This document shows positions 32,380 to 42,207 of a DNA stretch of 44,783 nt, piece by piece. The stretch is from Amphimedon queenslandica. Taxonomy: Eukaryota; Porifera; Demospongiae; Haplosclerida; Niphatidae. Made by a program: the position numbers and the translations under genes. The stretch lies in assembly GCF_000090795.2 (NCBI RefSeq), contig NW_003546248.1:700207-744989 (forward strand), read 5' to 3'. The notes under the pieces were generated by a model. That model worked only from the letters and a program-made list of their open reading frames with translations. It did not search any database and was not told where the DNA came from. The stretch's first letter is position 1. The number at the start of each line of letters is the position of its first letter.

Positions 32380-33083
32380 TTAACACTCGTGTCTGTGGTC
32401 CTTTTGTAATTTCCCTTTTCTTTTTTTCCGTTTTTGCTTGTTTAAGTTCTTTATCTATGTTCAAAATGACACACACCTGACAACAGTGACATGCTTTGTC
32501 TTACCTTTCCTGGCGTTTTCTGACCAACTCCTTTCACACTTAGCTCTCCATGCCCACCATTAACAGGCAGACTGGTACAAGTCGCATCACTATGCCTTTC
32601 AGCATCAGTGAATGTTAATGGATTAATAGAGGGTTTGAGTGGGTTATTATTTGCATCAGTTGTAAGGAATCGTTTCCTTTTTGCCGTTCGTTCCTCATAA
32701 TTTGATTTACGTTTTTTTGATTTAAGCATTATGCTGCCTTTACTCTCCTCTTCTTCAATTTCGGAAGACATTTCAGCTACTTCGTTACTGGGTCGCAAAG
32801 AGTCTTCACGCTCTGCTTTCCTCCTCCTGGCATTCAAAAGCTTTTTTTTCACTTTAACAGCAAGCGATTCTCTTCTTTGAAATGCTTTTGCTCCAGGAAG
32901 TGATCCAGCACCAATTCCTTGTTTACCTTCCCAGAAAACAACCTTAGGAGAGACAGGAAGATCTAATGACTCCTTTCCGCCATGTAGCCACTTCCTTACT
33001 AACGTATTGACTTCTCTGGATGCTTCAATACCTATTATGAGTAAAAAAAATAAGGCACCTTCCATTGATGCCTCACTTGTCAT
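32380..33083 (-). CDS. Basic, probably nuclear/nucleolar protein (unrecognised)
   Basis: Exons 32505-33083 and 32380-32454, joined in phase 0 across a 50 bp intron, give 217 residues. The protein is rich in Lys/Arg, with blocks KVKKKLLNARRRKAERE, LKSKKRKSNYEERTAKRKR and a C-terminal KQKRKKRKGKLQKDHRHEC. These are typical of nucleolar or chromatin-associated proteins. A less charged segment SPKVVFWEGKQGIGAGSLPG may be the conserved core. The N terminus MTSEASMEGALFFLLIIGIE contains a hydrophobic stretch that is odd for such a protein. The sequence GTGCCTTA...ATAATAG spanning it looks like an intron but is only about 27 bp, too short to splice normally, so the exact start is uncertain. It converges on the PH gene (127 bp) and is head-to-head with heparanase (230 bp). 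Confidence 0.55.
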
Positions 33084-33313
33084 TGTCAACCATCTTGAAT
33101 TTAAATTTAATTTAATAATAGTTTAATAAGTTATAAAAGGTTATTATTTGTTCAAAAGAACATCTTTTACATCAGAGGTGCAACAGTAGCTTAGATATAC
33201 AGCTTCAATCTCTCTGTATTACATGAATTTAATCACAAAACTGCTGTATAAGGATATTCACTACCAAACAACACACCCTTTACTGACCTTAGCAGGCTGC
33301 TTGCAAATCTAAC

Positions 33314-36300
33314 ATGTATGTTCAATTGATTTCGTGTTATCTCTTGGTTTTCTTAACACCAAGTAACTCTGAAGACAGGGCTACAGTCACAATCAGTCTT
33401 GATGCTCCTTACCGCATTGTTGCTGATGATTTCCTCTCAGTCACAATAGACGCAGGCTCTATATCAAGGAATTGGAGTGACATTGATTTTACTGCTACTA
33501 AAATCATCAACATGGCCAAGGCTTTGGTACCTGTCACTTTGAGAGTTGGAGGGACTTCCCAAGACTTCTTGATATTTGATCCTAACAAGCAGGAGGAGGA
33601 GGAGGAGGAGGGACAAAAGGAAGAGATAATAACAAGGAAAGGCACTTTGTCCACTTCGTTTGATTGGTTTGCAGATTCAAATTTTTATATGTCACCGTCA
33701 CAATGGGATGCAGTGAATGAGTTCACTAAAGCAGTTGGCTGGAAGTTTATATTTGGTTTGAATCAGAGATTACAAGATTCCAATGGATCATGGAATTCAA
33801 CAAATGCTGAACTTCTCATTGATTATACTTTAAAGAAAAACTATGCAGTGGATTGGGAATTGGGAAACGGTAAGAATTTACGTAATATAATTATAATTAT
33901 TAGTTTCATAATTTGTAATAATAGAGCCAGATCTGTATTACAAACACAACACAACTATAACTCCTCAGCAAATAGTTGACAATTTCAAGAAGCTTAAGTC
34001 AATACTTGAGAAAAAGAACTATCCTGATATTTTTATGGCTGGGCCTGATGTAGCAACTTTGGCAAGAGGAAGAATATTTTCAGAGTAAGCGCATGCAATT
34101 TCTGCACTTAAAATAATAAAGTAATTTTTGCTAGTTTTATAGAAGCAGATTCAGAGAGTGACAGTAAATTTATTAATGCAGCTACGTGGCACCAGTAAGA
34201 CTAAGACAGTATAAATATAAATTTAATTCGATCAATGCACAGATATTACGGTAGCAGCGAAAACATTACTCTTGATGATTTCCATTCAGTCAAAGAATTG
34301 GATAAACTCTACGATGAAATTGAAGAGTTGATGGGCATTGCCAGTAAGGCAGGATACAAAGGTGACCTTTGGTTGGGCGAAACCTCAAGCTCATACGGAG
34401 GAGGAAGAGCTCTTTATTCAGAATCCTTCATATCAGGATTTATGTCAGAACTGAAAATAAATTATCATTTTATACTCTGGTGCTCATTTTTAGGTGGCTT
34501 GACAAGTTAGGTGTGACATCGTACACGCAAAAGAAAGTTTTTCGACAGGATTTCGTGGGAGGAAATTATGCTTTACTTGACAAGAATCAAAACCCACTCC
34601 CAGTTAATTAATTAACAACATTAGCATTAATAATAAACTAATAATAAACTTATATTTTTAGGATTATTGGTTATCGCTACTGTACAAGAGGCTAGTAGGG
34701 CCTGAGGTTCTTGAAGTTAAAGGAGCCAAAGATAAAGGACGTAGTGTAAGGACTTACGCTCACTGCGCTAAACAACCGTATGTTAATTTTGAAACAGTTG
34801 TTTTAGCATGCAAAATATTTGGGGTAATATTAGAACCATTTAAAAACCATGGACTATGCTAATTTTAGAATCAGCTCAAACGTTTTACATAGCATAAGTA
34901 CATAAATATAAGTCAAAAAATGTAATAAAAATATGAGGTAATATTGGAGCCATTTTTTGAAAAAAACCATGGGCTATAGCCTTGAGTATTTTTCAAAATT
35001 TTGACGTTTTCTTAAAATGGTCGTAACTTGAAAAATTGAAGTCGGAATCAACTCAAACTTTCTACACAGCATAAGGACATCAATATGTATCAAAAAATGT
35101 AATAAAAATTGGGAGTGATTTTGGAGCCATTTTTTTTAAAAACCATGGACTATAGCCTTGGGTATTTTTCAAAATTTTGACGTTTTCTTAAAATGGCCGT
35201 AACTTGAAAAATTGGAGTCGGAATCAGCTCAAACTTTCTACACAGCATAAGGACATCAATATGTATCAAAAAATGTAATAAAAATTGGGGGTGATTTCAG
35301 AGCCATTTTTTGAAAAAACCATGGACTATAGCCTTGGGTATTTTTCAAAATTTTGACGTTTCCTTAAAATGGCTGTAACTTGAAAAATTGAAGTCGGAAT
35401 CACCTCAAACTTTCTACACAGCATAAGGACATCAATATGTATCAAAAAATGTAATAAAAATTGGGGGTGATTTCAGAGCCATTTTTTGAAAAAACCATGG
35501 ACTATAGCCTTGGGTATTTTTCAAAATTTTGACGTTTCCTTAAAATGGCTGTAACTTGAAAAATTGAAGTCGGAATCACCTCAAACTTTCTACACAGTAT
35601 AAGGACATCAATATGTATTAGAAAATGTAATAAAAATTTGGGGTGATTTCGGAGCCATTTTTTGAAAAAAACCATGGGCTATAGTCTTGGGTATTTTTCA
35701 AAATTTTGACGTTTCCTTAAAATGGCCGTAACTTGAAAAATTGAAGTCGGAATCAGCTCAAACTTTCTACACAGCATAAGGACATCAATATGTATCAAAA
35801 AATGTAATAAAAATTGGGGGTGATTTCAGAGCCATTTTTTGAAAAAACCATGGACTATAGCCTTGGGTATTTTTCAAAATTTTGACGTTTTCTTAAAATG
35901 GCCGTAACTTGAAAAATTGGAGTCGGAATCAGCTCAAACTTTCTACGCAGCATAAGGACATCAATATGTATCAAAAAATGTAATAAAAATTTGGGGTGAT
36001 TTTGGAGCCATTTTTTTTTAAAACCATGGGCTATAATAGCTTTGGGTATTTTTCAAAATTTTGACGTTTTCTTAAAATGGCTGTAACTTGAAAAATTGAA
36101 GTCGGAATCACCTCAAACTTTCTACACAGCATAAGGACATCAATATGTATCAAAAAATGTAATAAAAATTTGGGGTGATTTCGGAACCATTTTTTGGAAA
36201 AAACCATGGGCTATAGTCTTTGGTATTTTTCAAAATTTTGATGTTTCCTTAAAATGGCCGTAACTTGAAAAATTGAAGTCGGAATCACCTCAAACTTTCT

Positions 36301-36858
36301 ACACAGCATAAGGACATCAATATGTATCAGAAAATGTAATAAAAATTGGGGGTGATTTTTGAGCTATTTTGTCTTCCCTTTTTTCTTACATAAAAATGCA
36401 TAATTAACCATAATTATAATACAATTTGTAGCAGTTAAATCGTGTATTCAAACTATTTCCAACTAATAATGTAAACTTAATCAGCTTGTCCGTGTGATTC
36501 AATAGATATCCTAAAGGAAGTGTAGTCCTCCTAGCTCTTAACACCAACACTGATGCTGCTCAAATCAGTCTTGAGAACAGTGAGCTCAAATCAAGTAGCA
36601 GAGACGTGTACTGGTTGACTCCATCAGAAAATAATTCAACAAGCCAGTAAGCGGCACAGATATAATAACAGTATCACTTATTTTATATTAAACAATAGAG
36701 ATGTTCTATTAAATGGAGTAAAAGTTGAGCTAGTTAATGGAGACTCCATTCCTCAACTGCAGCCTAAGGCTGAGCCAAGTGGTACTAGCATGGAACTGCC
36801 TTCTTTATCTTTTGGATACATTGTCTTTACTAGTGCTAATGCTAAAGCATGCATGTGA
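33314..36858 (+). CDS. HPSE-like: Heparanase-like endo-beta-glucuronidase (GH79)
   Basis: Exons 33314-33869, 33925-34084, 34135-34194, 34243-34443, 34494-34602, 34662-34777, 36506-36646 and 36699-36858 give 500 residues with all phases consistent (human 543). It starts with a hydrophobic signal peptide (MYVQLISCYLLVFLTPSNS), so it enters the secretory pathway. Heparanase cleaves heparan sulfate chains in lysosomes and the extracellular matrix. Conserved blocks: FLSVTIDAG, LRVGGTSQDFLIFDP, FIFGLNQRL, VDWELGN|EPD with the acid/base Glu at an exon junction, WLGETSSSYGGG with the nucleophile Glu, WLDKLGV and PLPDYWLSLLYKRLVG. The C-terminal beta domain ends in AKACM. Two oddities: the linker that human heparanase excises is mostly replaced by a short Glu-rich stretch (QEEEEEEGQKEE), and the WHHYY motif reads WHQYY. 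Intron 6 (1.7 kb) holds a satellite array. Confidence 0.93.
34800..36366. repeat. Tandem satellite array, ~177 bp units, about nine copies (family A)
   Basis: The array fills most of the heparanase intron 34778-36505. The CATAAG landmark begins at about 34893, 35070, 35246, 35422, 35598, 35775, 35951, 36130 and 36307, a spacing of 176-179 bp. Units carry ACCATGGACTATAGCC or ACCATGGGCTATAGCC. The orientation is the same as the array at 3961-5040. Adjacent copies (for example those from 35246 and 35422) are nearly identical, so the array has been homogenised recently. Confidence 0.92.
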
Positions 36859-37670
36859 GAAACTGCTACATAATTTATGCTGAACTATTGCTAGCTACAT
36901 GTATATCAGGCTCAAAAATTGGTTGTAATATAATTTCTAATGCAGAGCTAAATTTTTTAATTACATTTTCCCGATACATGTTGCATGTATTTTGTTTTAT
37001 GTGACCATGCAATGCAAGAATAATTTAGGCAGTCAGCCAGAGTTCCTTTTTCATTTATGTGAATTGGTTTGCAAGTTCTGTATGATGTACAAGTTTGAGT
37101 TAATTCCAATCAAAACTGGTGCTAAAAATTGGCAGGATATTATTTTTATCAAAAAATGGAAAAGAGAAAATTCTGAAGACAACTGCATCTACTTCAATGT
37201 AACATAATGTTCATTCTTATTGTTAAGATTGAGCTCAGAGTTTAGCCTCCATCAACTGAGTGAAGCGCTAATAAAATACAATTACTCTCATTTATAATCA
37301 TTGTGTTTACTAATGCTAATATCTAAGCATCCATTATGAGCATAAGAGGCTGTGAAATGACTATATTCATATCTGCAAACACTGCAGCTATACACATCCC
37401 ATAGCACAATCAATAGCCTATAATATAAAATCATATTCATCACACTAAAGTATATTACTTCAGTTCTGCATTGTAGACTATATTCTTTGCATGGTACATA
37501 AAATATCTTTCATTAATTTACAGGCAGAGATAAAATGTATTTATAGAAGTGAGATTTGTTATAAAATACAATTATTAATAGTATCACGGTCGTAGTAAAG
37601 AGTGCATGATAAATGAAAATCCATCCCACAAATTTTTCACAGAAAGAATTATACTAGAATGTATAAAATG
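36859..37670. other. Convergent intergenic region
   Basis: This AT-rich DNA lies between the heparanase and SMKR1 3' ends. A diverged single copy of satellite family B lies near 37075-37170 (CAAGTTTGAGTTAATTCCAA). AATAAA at about 37268-37273 could serve heparanase as a polyadenylation signal. The open frame at 36992-37207 translates the repeat and is not supported. Confidence 0.55.
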
Positions 37671-38022
37671 TCACTTCTTTTTCTTTCCTTTCTTTTTCTT
37701 TTTCGCTCCTTCACCTCCTCCCCACGTATAGCCACGAAATGCTAGAAACTCAACCGGGCCATGTGAGATGTAATATGCATTTAACATTGCAGCAACACTA
37801 AAGGGATCTGGTACAGGCTGAGCTTTCTTTTCTGATGCTGATTTTGAGCCTTTTCCCTTTCCTTTTCCCTTCTTTCCTGTTTTGCTTCCTTTTTTCTTCC
37901 CTCCTCCTCCTTTTGATTTAGCTTTTCCTTTCCCACCACCGGACTTGCCTTTCTTTTTTCCAGGCTATTTGATAAAATGAACATTATTAAATTACAACAA
38001 TAGAAAGCTCCATAATTACCAT
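37671..38022 (-). CDS. SMKR1: Small lysine-rich protein 1 (SMKR1)
   Basis: Exon 38020-38022 (end of exon 1, the ATG alone) joins exon 37671-37964 in phase, giving 98 residues: MPGKKKGKSGGGKGKAKSK..., a Lys/Gly-rich N terminus, a conserved core PDPFSVAAMLNAYYISHG...FRGYTWGGG, and a Lys-rich C terminus. The core matches vertebrate SMKR1 (SxAAMLNxYYIAHN ... LRGFHWPG, from memory), a short protein found with cilia/testis-expressed genes and of unknown biochemical role. Splicing places the start codon as the last codon of exon 1, so that exon is otherwise 5' leader. A longer frame starting MATHIQPEVAPRGS upstream does not join in phase with the Lys-rich exon and is not used. Confidence 0.8.
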
Positions 38023-38248
38023 ATCTATTGCAAACAGGAAGAGTACCTGCAAAGAAGTCACTCATGTCCTTCTCTGGACAGACATTTGACCCGCGAGGCG
38101 CCACCTCCGGTTGTATATGCGTTGCCATGGCAAAGAGCAATGACACACCCATAATGAAAAAATTAACTTCCACTTTAAAATTTTTTCTAACAAAATTTAA
38201 TTGACCATAGATGAATAAAATAATTTTGAGTATTATGAGTGAACATCT

Positions 38249-39022
38249 TTATGCTTTCTTGTCCTTTTTTATGCCTAGTATGTAGCGCTTTATAAAGTAA
38301 CGACCAAAAAGAGCAGCATAAGACAGTAAAGCAATAACACCAGCCCAAGCCGCAATTTCATCAACTGGACAAGAAGAGCGATAGAGAAATGCAGTAAAGT
38401 TGACAGTAGACCCAATAAACATCTGCAGTATTTGAAGTACAGTGATGAATGCTGGGATCACAACTGGGAATCGGATACCAGCAGACGTAGCAGCATAGTA
38501 CGAATACATTATGGAATGCATGCTGAAATTGATTGAGCTGGACCAATGACAAATGCCAGTCGCAGCCTTTGAGAAAGTAAACCACGACAGACCGACCATA
38601 CTCAAATGATGATACCAGTGTAAAAGGATGAGAGGTCTCTTCCGAAATATGACAAAGAATGTGTTCCCTAACTCGAAAATTTTTGATAGCACGAAAAGCA
38701 ACACCCAGAAGCAGACTGGAGAATCAGGTTGCTTGAAACTGTCAGACGTGCAGGTTGTATAAATGAATCCTTTCTCTTTGGTTGAATATACAATAGCAGG
38801 TACACACACGGAGGCTCCTATGATAGAGAATGCTGCTAAGAGAGAGTTCCATAGGGTGAGGGGTAACTTCAAATTAAAAGGTTTCCTGTTCTTCATCCAT
38901 TGCTGTCCAAAGTACATAAAAACGAGATAAAGTAAACTCGAGGCTAGAGGAATGTACCAATTGTTGTGTAGCCAGGTAATGGAGTCCGAGCAAGAGAAAG
39001 CGGTAGGTTTTAACATTTCCAT
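38249..39022 (-). CDS. ELOVL6-like: ELOVL6-type very-long-chain fatty acid elongase (copy 1, divergent)
   Basis: An intronless frame of 257 residues with about seven hydrophobic segments. ELO proteins are ER condensing enzymes (3-ketoacyl-CoA synthases) that add two carbons from malonyl-CoA. The His box is HWYHH (LILLHWYHHLSM), the form found in ELOVL3/6-type saturated and monounsaturated elongases. The other family motifs are NFSMHSIMYSYYAA and TVLQILQM. The KxxExxDT motif reads KIFELGNT, with Asn in place of the conserved Asp, unlike its three neighbours. The C terminus IKKDKKA fits a KxKxx ER-retrieval signal. It is the most diverged of the four tandem copies and lies 226 bp from SMKR1. 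Confidence 0.9.
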   Translation of the reverse strand: MEMLKPTAFSCSDSITWLHNNWYIPLASSLLYLVFMYFGQQWMKNRKPFNLKLPLTLWNSLLAAFSIIGASVCVPAIVYSTKEKGFIYTTCTSDSFKQPDSPVCFWVLLFVLSKIFELGNTFFVIFRKRPLILLHWYHHLSMVGLSWFTFSKAATGICHWSSSINFSMHSIMYSYYAATSAGIRFPVVIPAFITVLQILQMFIGSTVNFTAFLYRSSCPVDEIAAWAGVIALLSYAALFGRYFIKRYILGIKKDKKA

Positions 39023-39158
39023 TTTTATGAGGGTGTGACTTATAATTTTTATTAATAATTATTTTCATACATCTATACAATTTTTTACACAAAAATGCCT
39101 GTAGATCTACTATTAAATTATGGGCACGTTCATGTAGATTACAATACCCAGTTTGATT

Positions 39159-39929
39159 TCACTCTTTCTTCTTTTTCTTCAATACATAGCGCTGCACAAA
39201 ATAATTGCCAAAAAGAACAGCATAAGAGAGCACAATGATTACACCAGCCCAAACAACAGCTTCATCAACTGGACAAGTTGAGCGATAAACGAATGCAATA
39301 ACGTTAATTGTAGCTCCAAAAAACATTTGCAATATCTGAAGCATAGTGATCAGTGGTGGTATTAGAGCTGGAAACCTGAAGCCAGCAGAAGTGGCAGCAT
39401 AATACGAATACATGATAGAATGTATGGTGTAATTGATTGCAGAAGCCCAGTGAGAGATCCCAGTAGCAGCATTTGAAAAAGTAAACCACATAAGGTAGAC
39501 AACACTTACATGGTGATACCAATGTAAAACCACTAGTGGTTTCTTACGAAGTATGATGAAAAAGGTGTCTCCTAACTCGATTACTTTTGACACTGTGAAA
39601 AGGAAGGTCCAGAAACATACTGAAGACTCAGAGCCATAATAGCCATCAGATATACATGATGTATAGATAAATCCTTTCTCTATGGTAGAGTTAATAACAG
39701 CAGGTAGACACACACTGGCTCCTAATATAGAGAAGACAGCTGTAGCCAAGTTCCATAGCATTAGAGAGCGTTTCAGGTTAAAAGCTTCTCTGCTCTTCAT
39801 CCATTGCCTACCAAAGTAAACCAGAAACAGGTAAAGGAGACTTGAGATTATAGGAATGGACCAATTGCCGTTTGTCCAATGAATAGAGTCCGAGCAAGAG
39901 AAAGAAGAAGGCTTCAGTTGGACCACCAT
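39159..39929 (-). CDS. ELOVL6-like: ELOVL6-type fatty acid elongase (copy 2)
   Basis: An intronless frame of 256 residues starting MVVQLKPSSFSCSDSIHWT. Family motifs are intact: KVIELGDTFFIILRKK (KxxExxDT), VLHWYHHVSV (HxxHH), NYTIHSIMYSYYAA and TMLQILQM. The C terminus KKKKKE gives a KKxx ER-retention signal. It is nearly identical to copy 3 over most of its length, pointing to recent duplication or gene conversion. It lies 136 bp upstream of copy 1 and has the same orientation. Confidence 0.93.
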   Translation of the reverse strand: MVVQLKPSSFSCSDSIHWTNGNWSIPIISSLLYLFLVYFGRQWMKSREAFNLKRSLMLWNLATAVFSILGASVCLPAVINSTIEKGFIYTSCISDGYYGSESSVCFWTFLFTVSKVIELGDTFFIILRKKPLVVLHWYHHVSVVYLMWFTFSNAATGISHWASAINYTIHSIMYSYYAATSAGFRFPALIPPLITMLQILQMFFGATINVIAFVYRSTCPVDEAVVWAGVIIVLSYAVLFGNYFVQRYVLKKKKKE

Positions 39930-40171
39930 TATTATTGCACTTGAATAATGTGCCTTTCAGTTGCACCCTATGATGTAATCATTCATACTCTGATATGATC
40001 ATAATTTTAACCAAAAATCCATGCACTAAAGTATTATTTTTTATAGATAATGGATGAAATAGCAGCTAAGCAAATAATTATAATATAAGAAATCTATTAT
40101 TTTGGGTAGACTTTATTATGGGCACTTGGTATCACAAAGAGGAAGACTACAATAATATCCAGTTTTTAGTT

Positions 40172-40945
40172 TCACTCTTCTTTCTTCTTTTTCTTCAATA
40201 CATAGCGCTGCATGAAATAATTGCCAAAAAGACCAGCATAAGTCAGTAAAATGATTACACTAGCCCAAACAACAGCTTCATCAACTGGACAAGTTGAGCG
40301 ATAAACGAATGCAGTCATATTAATTGTAGCTCCAAAAAACATTTGGAATATCTGAAGCATAGTGATCAGTGGTGGTATTAGAGCTGGAAACCTGACGCCA
40401 GCAGAAGTGGCAGCATAATACGAATACATGATAGAATGTATGGTGTAATTTACTGCAGAACCCCAGTGAGAGATCCCAGTTGCAGCCTTTGAAAAAATCA
40501 ACCACATAACGTTGATGATAGTTACATGGTGATACCAGTGTAGAAACATTAGTGGTTTCTTACGAAGTATGATGAAAAAGGTGTCTCCTAACTCAATTAC
40601 TTTTGACACTGTAAAAAGGAAGGCCCAGAAACATACTGAAGACTCAGAGCCATAATAGCCATCAGATATACATGTTGTATAGATAAATCCTTTCTCTATG
40701 GTAGAGTTAATAACAGCAGGTAGACACACACTGGCTCCTAATATAGAGAAGACAGCTGTAGCCAAGTTCCATAGCATTAGAGGGCGTTTCAGGTTAAAAG
40801 CTTCTCTGCTCTTCATCCATTGCTTACCAAAGTAAACCAGAAACAGGTAAAGGAGACTTGAGATTATAGGAATGGACCAATTGCTGTCTGTCCAATGAAT
40901 AGAGTCCGAGCAAGAGAAAGAAGAAGGCTTCAGTTGGACCACCAT
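40172..40945 (-). CDS. ELOVL6-like: ELOVL6-type fatty acid elongase (copy 3)
   Basis: An intronless frame of 257 residues starting MVVQLKPSSFSCSDSIHWT, as in copy 2. Differences from copy 2 cluster around the His box region (MFLHWYHHVTIINVMWLIFSK against VVLHWYHHVSVVYLMWFTFSN) and near the C terminus. The block from the start codon to ELGDTFFIILRKKPL is almost unchanged. This patchwork suggests gene conversion. The motifs KxxExxDT, HWYHH, NYTIHSIMYSYY and TMLQIFQM are all present. It ends KKKKKEE (KKxx type). Confidence 0.93.
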   Translation of the reverse strand: MVVQLKPSSFSCSDSIHWTDSNWSIPIISSLLYLFLVYFGKQWMKSREAFNLKRPLMLWNLATAVFSILGASVCLPAVINSTIEKGFIYTTCISDGYYGSESSVCFWAFLFTVSKVIELGDTFFIILRKKPLMFLHWYHHVTIINVMWLIFSKAATGISHWGSAVNYTIHSIMYSYYAATSAGVRFPALIPPLITMLQIFQMFFGATINMTAFVYRSTCPVDEAVVWASVIILLTYAGLFGNYFMQRYVLKKKKKEE

Positions 40946-41192
40946 AGTCCTTGCCTCTCGGACTACCGCGCTGTTGGACCTCTGACCCCAGGCTGCATGC
41001 TTGGCATGGGATATGCATTATGCATGCAGCCTATCTAAATGGCGTGATCATTTTCTACTCTATATAGTCTAGATCTCATCAATCCATGCATGATTAGGTA
41101 ATGGATGAAATAGCAGCTATAAGCAAAATAATTATAATAGAAATACTAAATCAAATGTTTAAAGCAGCACGGACAAATTTCATAAAGTCCAT

Positions 41193-41969
41193 TCACTCTT
41201 CTTTCTTCTTTTTCTTGAATACATAGCGTTGCATGAAATAATTTCCAAAAAGAGCAGCATAAGAAAGCACAATAATCACAGCAGCCCAAACAACAGCTAC
41301 ATCAACCGGGCAGGTTGAACGATAAATAAATGCAGTAATATTAACCGTAGCTACTAGAAACATTTGCAATATCTGAAGCAACGTAATAAGAGGAGGTATC
41401 ATGGGAGGGAATCGAATACCAGCAGAAGTGGCAGCATAATACGAATACATGATGGAATGCACACTATAATTAATGGAACTGGAGGTATGAACGATCCCTG
41501 TGGCATCCTTTGAGACAATGAACCAGGTGAGACTAAGAACAGACAAGTGATGATACCAATGGAGGAACATCAGTGGCTTCTTGCGTAAGATGACAAATAA
41601 CGTGTCGCCAAGTTCGACTACTTTTGATAGCATAAAGAGAAAGACCCAGAAACACACTGAAGACTCAGAACTGTGATAAGCATCAGATACACATGAGGTA
41701 TAAACAAATCCTTTCTCTCTCATTGAGCTAATAACTGGAGGGACAAGGACAATAGCTCCAAATATAGAAAAGACTGCTAAAGCCAAGTTCCACAGCATAA
41801 GAGTTTGCTTTAGATGAAAAGGTTCTCTGTCCTTCATCCATTGCTTACCAAAGTAAATCACAATGAGGTATAGGATACTTGAGATTATAGGAATAGACCA
41901 ATTGTTATTTGTCCAATAAGTGGAATCAGAGCAAGAGAAAGTTGAAGGCTTCAGATACATAGCTACCAC
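41193..41969 (-). CDS. ELOVL6-like: ELOVL6-type fatty acid elongase (copy 4)
   Basis: An intronless frame of 258 residues starting MVAMYLKPSTFSCSDSTYWT. It has KVVELGDTLFVILRKK (KxxExxDT), FLHWYHHLSV (HxxHH), NYSVHSIMYSYYAA and TLLQILQM. The C terminus KKKKKEE is a KKxx-type retention signal. It is intermediate in divergence between copy 1 and the copy 2/3 pair. It is the first gene of the cluster in transcription order, and 238 bp separate it from the 3' end of NRF1. The spacers within the cluster (136-247 bp) are too short for much beyond a promoter, and I saw no shared element in them. Confidence 0.93.
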   Translation of the reverse strand: MVAMYLKPSTFSCSDSTYWTNNNWSIPIISSILYLIVIYFGKQWMKDREPFHLKQTLMLWNLALAVFSIFGAIVLVPPVISSMREKGFVYTSCVSDAYHSSESSVCFWVFLFMLSKVVELGDTLFVILRKKPLMFLHWYHHLSVLSLTWFIVSKDATGIVHTSSSINYSVHSIMYSYYAATSAGIRFPPMIPPLITLLQILQMFLVATVNITAFIYRSTCPVDVAVVWAAVIIVLSYAALFGNYFMQRYVFKKKKKEE

Positions 41970-42207
41970 AAAGTCACAATTGCCACATGGACACAGCTAA
42001 GCTACACTGAGCTAGGTGTGGCAACACAGTGGCAAGATCTAGAACCAATGACTATTGATAATAACTACCAGTCCATGAATATCTTTTATTTTATTATAAT
42101 GAATATCTTTTATCTATACAAACTCAGAGGTGTTATTTTATTTTTAGTAATAAGAAAGAAAAGGTGCACTCTATGCATGTAAAAATCAACTGTTTTATGT
42201 AAATAGT

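Noticed and set aside
33020-33060. A possible 27 bp intron near the start of the basic protein
   Set aside because: It has GT and AG ends and would keep the frame, but it is far below workable intron length, so I left it as coding and flagged the start as uncertain.
37781-38173. Frame beginning MATHIQPEVAPRGS upstream of SMKR1
   Set aside because: It cannot be joined in phase to the Lys-rich SMKR1 exon, and beyond the first exon it reads through an intron and then the wrong frame of that exon.
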